Source: Euzebya tangerina
GTDB lineage: Bacteria > Actinomycetota > Nitriliruptoria > Euzebyales > Euzebyaceae
Assembly (NCBI RefSeq): GCF_003074135.1
Contig: NZ_PPDK01000004.1
Coordinates: 1-64,000 of the forward strand
Direction: 5' to 3'
Length of the DNA: 64,000 nt
The notes beneath the pieces are model-generated. The model did not search any database and was not told the DNA's origin. It saw only the letters and a program-made list of their open reading frames with translations. Shown one piece after another: positions 9,178 to 16,685 of the stretch. The position numbers and the translations under genes were made by a program. Position 1 is the stretch's first letter. Each line of letters begins with the position of its first letter.

Positions 9178-9720
9178 GTGGAGGTCTTCATCCGCTGTGA
9201 GATCCCAGACGTGCCCGGCGCGCTGGCCACGCTGGCAGGGGCGATCGCCGAGGCCGGTGGAGACATCCTCGCGGTCGAGGTTGCGGAGACCGGACCTGAG
9301 ACGGTCATCGACGACCTGTGGGTCACGACGCAGGACATCGCGACCCTCAAGGACACCATCGAGCACATGGCTGATGCCACGCTGATCCACGCCAGCCCCT
9401 CGCGGGGGCTGCCCGGCGACGCCACGGCCCGTCTGGCGGCCGGGATCGATGCCCTGCTGACGGGGGCGATGAGCCCGGAGGACGGCCTGCCCACGCTGAT
9501 CGGGGGGCTGCTCCGCGCACAGTCGGCGGAGATGAGCGTGGTCGGACCGGAGAAGAAAAACCGCCGCATGCTCGCACTCCCGGTCTCCAACGGGGTGCTG
9601 GTGCTCGAACGGGAGTACCGCTTCCTCGACTCCGAGAGCCAGCGGGCCCGTCAGATCATCACGGTCTGCGAGCACGCCACGCGTCTGGCCGAGGATCTCG
9701 TGGACCAGTCCGGTCGCTAG
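9178..9720 (+). CDS. ACT-domain protein
   Basis: The 180-residue protein begins with an ACT fold (MEVFIRCEIPDVPGALATLA, then IAEAGGDILAVEV), a small-molecule-binding regulatory domain often sensing amino acids. Residues about 90-180 are a second region (LALPVSNGVLVLEREYRF, then ITVCEHATRLAEDL) that looks GAF-like but is not firmly assignable. The start is GTG at 9178, directly before the first ACT strand. No Shine-Dalgarno is visible. No enzyme domain is present, so it is probably a sensor or regulator. It stands alone between the ccdA-like gene and a convergent Uma2 gene. Confidence 0.7.
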   Translation: MEVFIRCEIPDVPGALATLAGAIAEAGGDILAVEVAETGPETVIDDLWVTTQDIATLKDTIEHMADATLIHASPSRGLPGDATARLAAGIDALLTGAMSPEDGLPTLIGGLLRAQSAEMSVVGPEKKNRRMLALPVSNGVLVLEREYRFLDSESQRARQIITVCEHATRLAEDLVDQSGR

Positions 9721-9745
9721 CGACTGGCGCTGGTCACGGGGGACC

Positions 9746-10276
9746 TCAGACCAGCGGAGGCCACTCGAGCAAGGCCTCGAACTCGCTGGCGCTCAGGCCG
9801 AGCAGCTCGCTGGACGGGGCACGCACCATGGTCGACTCGCCACGCCGTAAGAAGGTGACCCGTTGCGCTTCTGGATCAACGACGATCATCTCCTGGACCC
9901 CATGCTCGACGTAGTGGTCCAGCTTGTGCCAGGTCTGATCCGAGGGTGACAGGACCTCGACCACGAGTGCCGCGGTCGAGACGAACAGTTCGCTGGTGAG
10001 TTGCTCGAGGACCGCGCCGTCAGGGACCCGGTAGTTGGTCTTGGTACCGACGTTGATGTCGCCGACGACTCGGTACCGCCTTTTGTCCAATCGTCCGCGT
10101 GTGACGTGCAACGACTGGAACTGCAGATCAGCGTGCTGTGGTGTGGGAGCAGGGGCCACGTGATACACCCCGTCCCACATCTCGTCGTGGGTGTCAGCAC
10201 CGATCCGGCGACGCTCCCGCAGCCACTCCTCCACCACCGGCGGGGTCTGGTGCAGCACGGTCTTCATGATCGTCAA
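9746..10276 (-). CDS. Uma2-family (DUF820) PD-(D/E)XK nuclease-like protein
   Basis: The 176-residue protein fits Uma2, a restriction-endonuclease-fold family of unknown biological role. Visible signatures are YRVPDGAVL (catalytic Asp strand), LVVEVLSPSDQTWHKLDHY (E-x-L-S-P-S with downstream Lys) and VQEMIVVDPEAQRVTFLRRG. ATG at 10276 or 10267 could be used. A decayed C-terminal piece of a second Uma2 gene lies at 57333-57494. Confidence 0.88.
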   Translation of the reverse strand: MTIMKTVLHQTPPVVEEWLRERRRIGADTHDEMWDGVYHVAPAPTPQHADLQFQSLHVTRGRLDKRRYRVVGDINVGTKTNYRVPDGAVLEQLTSELFVSTAALVVEVLSPSDQTWHKLDHYVEHGVQEMIVVDPEAQRVTFLRRGESTMVRAPSSELLGLSASEFEALLEWPPLV

Positions 10277-10328
10277 GGGTAACTACCACGCGTCACCGTA
10301 ACCAACAGTGGACCGGCTGGAGCAACGG

Positions 10329-10337
10329 TTATCCACA
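10329..10337. other. Consensus DnaA-box sequence
   Basis: TTATCCACA matches the DnaA-box consensus exactly and is followed by a TGTCCACA half-match. It lies in the short gap between the Uma2 gene and the CWB2/dehydrogenase gene. A second exact match is at 47185-47193. Single boxes occur by chance, and nothing else here resembles an origin. Confidence 0.3.
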
Positions 10338-10351
10338 GCCTGTCCACAGGG

Positions 10352-12610
10352 CTACGAGGTCCCGACCAGTCGGCTGATCCCGCCGCCGGACTCGACGACC
10401 CAGAGCTCGCCGTCGGGACCCTCGGCGAAGCTGATCGGGCCACTCGCGCTCACCTCCAGATCTGCCGAGCGGGTCTCGCCATCCTCGACCGCGATGGCCA
10501 TCAGATCGCCGGCGCACCAGTCCGCGAAGACGTAGGCACCCCGGAGCGCTGGGATGGCCGACCCGCTGTAGACGGCCCCTCCGGTGATGGCGCAGTTGCC
10601 CGGCGCGCGGGTGCGGTACTGGTGGACCGGGTCGACCCGATCGGGCAGCGCAGGCCCCTGGTACAGCTCGCTGCCCTCGTAGTTGGGCCAGCCGAAGTTG
10701 GCGCCGTGGTCATCCAGGCCGATCAGGTTCACCTCCTCCCAGCCCCCCTGGCCGACGTCGCCGACCCACACCTCGTCCGTGTACGGGTCGAGCGAGATCC
10801 GGAACGGGTTGCGGAGGCCGTAGGTCCACAGCTCGGGTGCCGCTGCGAACGGGTTGGACCCGGGGACCTGGTACCCACCCTCGCCATCGGGCGTGATGCG
10901 GAGCAGTCCGGCCAGCAACGTCGTGGTGTCCTGTCCGTTGTTGAACCGGTCGTCACCACCACCGCCGTCGCCCAGGGCCCAGAGCAAGTCACCCTCGTCG
11001 GTCAGCACCACGTCACCGCCATTGTGGTTTGTCGCGGGCTGCGGGACCGTGAGCAGGGTCTGGCCCCCGGTCGGGTCGATGGTGCCGTCCGGCGCGACCG
11101 GGAACTCCTGCAGACGCGAGGTGCCGCCCTGCTCCCCCTCGATCGCGTCGTCGTCGGTGCTGGACAGGTACAGCCGAGACCCGTCGGCGTTGAAGACCAG
11201 GCCGAGCAGTCCGCCCTCACCCTCCACTCCGACCTGCTGGGACAGGTCCACCGCCAGCTCGGGGTCGCCGGTCGTGGCAGCACCATCGCGCAGGACGACC
11301 ACCTCGCCCTCACGCTGGGCGATCCAGACCTCGTCGGTCCCAGGACGCACGGTCAGGTCCAGCGCCCCGTCGGCGAAGGCGATCGGCTCCAGGCCGAGCT
11401 GACCGAGCGCGTCGAGGTCCGGGCTGGGCCGCGCCTGCGGCTGCTCGGTCGGCGTTGGCATGGGGCTTGGCGCTGGCGTCGGGGTCGGCGAGCCACTTGG
11501 CGCTGGTGATGGAGCGGGGTCGACGAGGTCCGGCCCGGAGATCTCCGGCGGGCCGATCTGCTGGACCTCCCACTCGGGGTTGCTGTCCAGCAGCGTGCTC
11601 GTGGCCGCTGAGACGCCCTGCTCGGAGGCCAGCAGGATCGGCGCGTCGTTGCGTGCGGCGTAGGGCGCGAGGCCGAACAGCCACACCCAGGCATCCTCGG
11701 CGAACCCGCCGGTTACCAGCACCCGCTCGACCGGCGGATCGTCGGTCCACAGCTCCTCGAGGATCGCGATGGCCGTCACGTCGCGGGACGGGCCGGCAAC
11801 CCTCGTCGTCGGCGCGATCTGCTCGAGTGCCGTCTCCACCTGCTCGGTCAGGGCCGCGACGCCACCGATGATGACGATCTCCGTTGGGGCGAGATCCTGG
11901 AGCGTGGTCTGAGCCGCCGGGTGGAGGTCGTCGGGGCCGGTCAGGACGATCGGCGTGGCGCGGTCGCTGGCGTAGGCCGCGACGGCTCCGGAGTCGGGCC
12001 AGTCGACAGCGGTTGCGACGATGACCTGGCCGCTCTCCGGCAGGCCGACGGCGGCTGCCACGGCCGCTGCGGTCTCCACCCGTGTGGGACCGGCGACCCG
12101 CTCGACACAGCCGGCGAGCTCCCCCAGTGCGTCGGACGCTGCCTCGTTGATGGCCGCGGTCCCTCCGACGATGACTACGCCGCCGCGGTTGCGCAGGCCG
12201 GGGGTACCGGCGGCACCGAGCCCCTCCACACACGCCTCGTCGCCGAGCACGCGTTGGATCTCCTCGGCAACGACCGCGGGGACCTCTCCGCGGGTGCCTC
12301 CGGGGATGAACAGCACCGGCCCGTCCTCGCCCGAAAGGGATGAGCCGACGAGCGTGTCGGCGAAGACACCCAGTCGGCCCACGACCACGCGGGTGGCCTC
12401 GCCGTCATCGAACGTCGCTTCGGAGATCTGCACCGCTGCGGTTGCCGGATCCGGGCTGTCGGCCAGCCGCTCCGCGGGAGTGTCGTCCTGCGCGTGGACG
12501 ACGCGGGTTGCCGGGACCAGCGCGGCCGTCATCGCCACGGCCAGGCAGACGGCCAGCCAGAGGGCCCGGCGCGGACGCGATCGGCCAGAGTGCTGGAGCA
12601 GAGACCACAT
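10352..12610 (-). CDS. Secreted CWB2 cell-wall-binding protein fused to a glucose/sorbosone dehydrogenase-like propeller
   Basis: This 752-residue exported protein has a signal peptide ending near VVHAQ (residue 41). Residues about 55-350 hold three CWB2 repeats, seen as the VVIVGGTAAIN and VIIGGVAALTEQV strands and RVAGPTRVETA motifs, which attach proteins non-covalently to wall polymers. A Pro/Ser/Thr linker (about 365-395) follows. Residues about 395-752 form a PQQ-type sugar-dehydrogenase beta-propeller, with ATNHNGGDVVL (likely catalytic His), ALGDGGGGDDRFNNGQDT, YGLRNPFRISLDP, GDVGQGGWEEVNLI and NFGWPNYEG. It probably oxidises a sugar or glycan at the wall. Substrate and cofactor are inferred. 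Confidence 0.88.
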   Translation of the reverse strand: MWSLLQHSGRSRPRRALWLAVCLAVAMTAALVPATRVVHAQDDTPAERLADSPDPATAAVQISEATFDDGEATRVVVGRLGVFADTLVGSSLSGEDGPVLFIPGGTRGEVPAVVAEEIQRVLGDEACVEGLGAAGTPGLRNRGGVVIVGGTAAINEAASDALGELAGCVERVAGPTRVETAAAVAAAVGLPESGQVIVATAVDWPDSGAVAAYASDRATPIVLTGPDDLHPAAQTTLQDLAPTEIVIIGGVAALTEQVETALEQIAPTTRVAGPSRDVTAIAILEELWTDDPPVERVLVTGGFAEDAWVWLFGLAPYAARNDAPILLASEQGVSAATSTLLDSNPEWEVQQIGPPEISGPDLVDPAPSPAPSGSPTPTPAPSPMPTPTEQPQARPSPDLDALGQLGLEPIAFADGALDLTVRPGTDEVWIAQREGEVVVLRDGAATTGDPELAVDLSQQVGVEGEGGLLGLVFNADGSRLYLSSTDDDAIEGEQGGTSRLQEFPVAPDGTIDPTGGQTLLTVPQPATNHNGGDVVLTDEGDLLWALGDGGGGDDRFNNGQDTTTLLAGLLRITPDGEGGYQVPGSNPFAAAPELWTYGLRNPFRISLDPYTDEVWVGDVGQGGWEEVNLIGLDDHGANFGWPNYEGSELYQGPALPDRVDPVHQYRTRAPGNCAITGGAVYSGSAIPALRGAYVFADWCAGDLMAIAVEDGETRSADLEVSASGPISFAEGPDGELWVVESGGGISRLVGTS

Positions 12611-12704
12611 GACCGCACAGCGTAGGACGAGGCTGTGACAGCAGACCTCCGCACGATCGCTGCTGCACCGGACGCGTCGCTCGGCCCGGTACGCTCAGCG
12701 CGAA

Positions 12705-14447
12705 ATGGCCGTGACGGACGGGTTGGCGATGCGAGAGCTGACCCGGCTGCGTGAGCTCCTGGCCGGGCTGGACCTGGACGACCGCACGCCCGCCGGGGCG
12801 GCTGCGATGGCGGCGCGGCAGGACCTCGTCGACCGGATCGACCGGCTGTTCGCGGCCGAGCCCATGGCAGATCGCCCCGATCGGCTGCCCGTCACCGTTG
12901 CGCTGCTGGGTCCCTCGGGGGCGGGCAAGTCGACGCTGCTGAACAAGCTGGTGGGTCATGAGGTGACGACGGTCGGCGCCCGTCGTCCCACCACAACCCG
13001 GGCGGTGTGGGTGGCCTCGCCCGCAGATCAGGCCGTGCTGCGGCGGCAGGTCGGTGCGGCCGTGCACACCACGTTGGCCGTCCCGGCGGGGCTGGCGCTG
13101 GTCGAGCACCCCGACACCGGGGTCTTCGACGCACTCCCGACGACCGCTCCTGGCCAGCGGTGGTCCGCCAGAGGCAAGTCGGTGCCGGCCGCGGACGTCT
13201 ACCTGGTGGTCGTCTCTCCCACGCGCTACGCCGACCGTCGTGTCTGGGACCTGCTCGCCCGACTGCCGGTCGATCCAGGTAGCGAGCGGGTCGCCCTCGT
13301 CCTCAACCGGTTCCCCAACGACTCGCGGGCGGTGACGGGGGACCTGAGCCGCCGTCTGGGAGACGCCGGCCTGCGTGACGTCATGGTCGTCGCGGTGCCG
13401 GATGACCTCGCGGCGCTGCAGGCCGTCCGGGCCTCTCTGTGGACCTACGCCGGATACCCCGAGCCAGCCTCGGCCGAGCAGTTGGAGCAAGCCGTCAGCG
13501 AGGAGGCCGTGGCGAGCTTCGCCAGGACACTGGAGGAGGATCTGCGCCCGCTGCTGCGTCTGGACCCGACGCTTCTCGCCCCGGAGCACGATCGGCCTCT
13601 GAACTCAGACCTCGGCGGCGAGTTGCTTGGGGCGGCCGACCTGGAGCCCGATCCAGCTCGCGACCGGATTGCCCTCGCACACCAGTTGACCGGCCAGGTC
13701 CGGCCAGAGGAGACCGCGGAGCACTGGGCTCGGCTGGCGTGGCGGGCCAGTGCCGGCACTCCGGCCGTCGTGCGCATCGGAGAGCTGGGCGAGCTGGGCA
13801 CGACCCGTCAAGCCGGGGGCGGCGCCCTGGGCACCGACCCGGTCAGCGACGGTGCAACCAACCTCGCTGCGGATCTTGCTGACGACCTCGCCACCAACCC
13901 GGCCGCCGAAGTGGCCGACGAGCTGGCCGAGGCCGCCTGGTCCGGCCTGCATGACGCACTTCTGGTGGCCACGCGCCGCCAGACACGTGGCATCCAGCAA
14001 TTGGCCGGCTCCGGGAGTGAGCCGACTGGCCTGGTGCGCGCCGGCCGAGCCAGCAGGCACATCACCGAGCTCGACTGGCAGGTGCGTGATTGGCTGCGGC
14101 GCATCCTGGCCGAGCTCGACGACGTCATCGGCGTGGACCGGGGTGCTTCCGTCGAGGCGGTCGCCGTCGGCGTTGCCTTGGCTGCGGTGGCGCGCACGGC
14201 AGGTCTGCACGAGGAGGCGGAGGCGCTGGGGAGGTGGCGTGTCCTCCAGCGGTCGGGTGTGCCGCTCGCGCCTCCCGCCGTCGTCCAGCGTGCCCAGGCC
14301 GACCTCGCGGAGCTGCTGGACGCCGCACTGCACCGCTTCACGGGCCGGGTGTCCTCCCCCGCGCCTTCCGGCCTGCGCGCGGTGCGCGATGCGGCCCACT
14401 CACTCCTTCAGGTCAGCGACCTCGGCGGGGGAGGCGAGTTGCGGTGA
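12705..14447 (+). CDS. Dynamin-like GTPase (first of pair)
   Basis: This 580-residue GTPase has a complete P-loop (LLGPSGAGKSTLLNKLVG, near 68-84), a G2 region RRPTTTRAVW near 92 and a G4-like LNRFPND near 200. The middle and C-terminal parts are helical and Ala/Leu-rich, as in bacterial dynamin-like proteins. It has no membrane segment. The next gene overlaps it by 4 bp and encodes a partner with two membrane helices. This matches the paired dynamin-like genes of Streptomyces, which act in sporulation septation; a membrane-remodelling or division role here is by analogy. Confidence 0.82.
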   Translation: MAVTDGLAMRELTRLRELLAGLDLDDRTPAGAAAMAARQDLVDRIDRLFAAEPMADRPDRLPVTVALLGPSGAGKSTLLNKLVGHEVTTVGARRPTTTRAVWVASPADQAVLRRQVGAAVHTTLAVPAGLALVEHPDTGVFDALPTTAPGQRWSARGKSVPAADVYLVVVSPTRYADRRVWDLLARLPVDPGSERVALVLNRFPNDSRAVTGDLSRRLGDAGLRDVMVVAVPDDLAALQAVRASLWTYAGYPEPASAEQLEQAVSEEAVASFARTLEEDLRPLLRLDPTLLAPEHDRPLNSDLGGELLGAADLEPDPARDRIALAHQLTGQVRPEETAEHWARLAWRASAGTPAVVRIGELGELGTTRQAGGGALGTDPVSDGATNLAADLADDLATNPAAEVADELAEAAWSGLHDALLVATRRQTRGIQQLAGSGSEPTGLVRAGRASRHITELDWQVRDWLRRILAELDDVIGVDRGASVEAVAVGVALAAVARTAGLHEEAEALGRWRVLQRSGVPLAPPAVVQRAQADLAELLDAALHRFTGRVSSPAPSGLRAVRDAAHSLLQVSDLGGGGELR

Positions 14448-16597
14448 CGGTCGTCGGGCCCGAGGCGATCGACCATGAGGAGGACCTGGCTCCACGCCTC
14501 GTCGCGCTGGCCAAGGCTGCGCACCTCTCGCGGGAGGTGGCGGATCATCCCCAGAGCGAGTCGATACTGGCTGAGCTCGAGCGCATACGGGAGGTGGTCA
14601 CCGAGCCGCACGGAACCCTCACCGTGGCGTTGGTCGGTCCGTCGGGAAGCGGCAGGTCCAGCCTGGTCAACGCGCTGCTCGGCAGGAGGGTTGCGGCAAC
14701 CGGTCTGGTCAGGCCAACCACGACACGCCCGGTCGCCTACTCGGTCGGCCGCGCTGCCGCCGTCGCGGCGGCGGCCATGTCCGGTGTGGCCGACGTCCAG
14801 GTGACCGCGGTTGACATGTCCGAGATCGGGGCGACCGGTGCTCCTGTGGCAGAGTTTCCGCTGGCAGAGTTTCCGCTGGCAGAGTTTCCGCTGGCAGAGT
14901 TTCCGCTGGCAGAGTTTCCGGTGGCAGAGTCTCCGGGGGCAGAGTCTCCGGTGACCGAGGTTTCGGGCACCCAGGCTCCGGTGACCGCCGGACAGATGAT
15001 CGACGCTCGAGCCGACGTGGCGCTTGAGGGGGTGGTCCTGGTTGATCTGCCGGGCAGCGGGCTTGCGGAGGGGCCGACGGTGGGGACGTCCGGTCGGCTT
15101 GGGGATGCGTCCACCGCTCGGGATGGCTTGGACCGTCTGGCCGACGTCCTCGACCTCGCTGTGTGGGTGGTCGACCCGGAGACGTACGCCGATCGTGACC
15201 TGCTCGAGCTCGGCCTCCTACCGCTCCTGCGATCACCGCTCGATGTGGCGGTGGTGGTGACGAGGGCCGACACGATCACGGCGGCGGAGGGGACGGAGCT
15301 GTCGAGCCACCTGCGGCAGATCATCGGCCGTCTGCTGGGGCGGAGCGGTGGTGGCTCCGTTGGGTCGGAGCGGTGGGCGGGGTCTGAGCGGTCAGCGGGG
15401 TCAGAGCGGTCAGCGGGGTCGGAGCGGTCGGCGGGGTCAGAGCGGTCGGCGAGGTCGGCGGGGTCGGAGCGGTCGGGCGGATCGGAGCGGTCGATCCGGC
15501 CCGACCCTGGGGCTGCTGCGACCGACGGTCTGCCGAACCCGTTGCTGGTCTCTGCCGTCTCCGGAAAGGGGGTGGATGACCTTCGACGGCTGCTGGCTGG
15601 GCGTCGTGTGCGGTCGGCTGGCCGGATCCCTGGCGTGCGATTTCAACTGGTCAACGCGGCGCGGCAGCTAAGGCCGGGGCCCTTGCCCGGTCTGGAGCGG
15701 GCCGAGGATGGAACCCAGGCCCGCGAGCTGCTTCCCACCGAGCCAGTCCACCAACTGATCGGTGAGGAGTTGGCTGTGAGTGCTCGGGCGGCAGCAGTGG
15801 GCGACGCGCGTGCGGCGGAACTTCATCGGGCGACGGCCTGGCCGCCGTTGCGCTGGACGGGGCAGGTCTCCGAGCCGGCTGTTGCGCCGGATGAGGTACC
15901 GATTCCTAGGGTCCCGGCCTCTCACGCGGGTCGAGTCGACCTAGCGGATCAGGCCGCCTCGGGTGACGGGCCCGGCTCGTCGGCGTCACGGCGAGGTGGT
16001 CCAACTGGTGCCGTCGTGGCTGCGCTGGCGACCTACGCCGAGGCGCTGGTCAGCGGGGATGAGCGGGCGGGGGCCTTGGTGGAGGACTCCTCCGACGAGG
16101 ACCCTGCCGATCCCTGGGCTGTCGCCCTGATCCGCCAGGTCGAGGCTGGGGCACCCCGGATCGCTCCGGCCGTGGACCGCGTGGAGCGGAAGAGGCGGGT
16201 ATCGGCGGAGATAGTGCCCAGCTGGGCGCGGTCGGTGTGGGTGATGCAGGGTCTGCTGCTGGCGGGGTTCGTGGTCGCTGTTGTGCTGGTCGGGTGGGCC
16301 TTGGTGCCCGGCTCGGGTGCAATCACCATAGGCGGTAGCGGGTGGGTGCCGCCCTCCCTCGCGACGGGTGGTGCGCTGGCTGCTGTCTGTCTGTTGTCCG
16401 GTGTTGTGCTCCACATCATCGGCCGAGGTGTGGCGATCCAGGCCGGCCGACAGCAGGGGCTGATGACCAAGGAGGCACTCTTGCGCGCAGTGGCGACTGA
16501 GAGTGATCGCGTGCTGGACACGGCGATCGCCGAGGTGATGGGGCCGCGGCGTCGGGTTCGGTTGCTGTTGGACCAGGTGACCCCCTCGCCGACGTAG
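14444..16597 (+). CDS. Dynamin-like membrane GTPase with altered P-loop (second of pair)
   Basis: The 717-residue partner starts at GTG 14444, overlapping the previous stop (GTGA). Its P-loop reads GPSGSGRSSLVNALLG (near 64): the nearly invariant Lys is Arg. G2 (RPTTTRPV, near 90), G3 (VLVDLPGSG, near 198) and a G4-like VVVTRADT (near 270) remain. Two in-frame 15-bp repeat arrays interrupt the domain, one before G3 (AEFPL-type repeats) and one after G4 (GSERSA-type repeats). Near the C-terminus are two membrane helices (about 600-622 and 636-660) joined by a short Gly-rich loop. It probably anchors the pair to the membrane and may bind nucleotide weakly. Confidence 0.82.
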   Translation: MTVVGPEAIDHEEDLAPRLVALAKAAHLSREVADHPQSESILAELERIREVVTEPHGTLTVALVGPSGSGRSSLVNALLGRRVAATGLVRPTTTRPVAYSVGRAAAVAAAAMSGVADVQVTAVDMSEIGATGAPVAEFPLAEFPLAEFPLAEFPLAEFPVAESPGAESPVTEVSGTQAPVTAGQMIDARADVALEGVVLVDLPGSGLAEGPTVGTSGRLGDASTARDGLDRLADVLDLAVWVVDPETYADRDLLELGLLPLLRSPLDVAVVVTRADTITAAEGTELSSHLRQIIGRLLGRSGGGSVGSERWAGSERSAGSERSAGSERSAGSERSARSAGSERSGGSERSIRPDPGAAATDGLPNPLLVSAVSGKGVDDLRRLLAGRRVRSAGRIPGVRFQLVNAARQLRPGPLPGLERAEDGTQARELLPTEPVHQLIGEELAVSARAAAVGDARAAELHRATAWPPLRWTGQVSEPAVAPDEVPIPRVPASHAGRVDLADQAASGDGPGSSASRRGGPTGAVVAALATYAEALVSGDERAGALVEDSSDEDPADPWAVALIRQVEAGAPRIAPAVDRVERKRRVSAEIVPSWARSVWVMQGLLLAGFVVAVVLVGWALVPGSGAITIGGSGWVPPSLATGGALAAVCLLSGVVLHIIGRGVAIQAGRQQGLMTKEALLRAVATESDRVLDTAIAEVMGPRRRVRLLLDQVTPSPT
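14846..14950 (+). repeat. 15-bp in-frame minisatellite (7 units)
   Basis: Seven tandem units of CTGGCAGAGTTTCCG or close variants lie end to end. Five central copies (14846-14920) differ only in the first base, and the last two carry small changes. A decayed eighth unit follows (14951-14965). The frame encodes A-E-F-P-L/V. The near identity indicates recent expansion. Confidence 0.95.
15362..15492 (+). repeat. 15-bp in-frame minisatellite encoding G-S-E-R-S
   Basis: About eight near-identical units of the type GGGTCAGAGCGGTCG encode repeated GSERSA/GSERSG. One 9-bp offset (ARSAG) interrupts the phase around 15448-15460. It sits after the G4-like motif of the GTPase and is highly charged and Ser-rich, so probably disordered. 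Confidence 0.92.
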
Positions 16598-16685
16598 TTC
16601 GGGCGACGTTCAGCCCGCTGCCGTCCGGCTGCCCCGTCACGGTCCTTCCGGACGTGCCGAGTCGGTGCGTTCCGGCAACCCCCGG

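Noticed and set aside
10329-10350. Replication origin
   Set aside because: There is only one exact DnaA box and one half-match, with no AT-rich unwinding region and no dnaA, dnaN or rpmH nearby.
12405-13589. 394-codon minus-strand frame
   Set aside because: It spans the divergent promoter region and runs antisense to the GTPase P-loop. No domain is visible.
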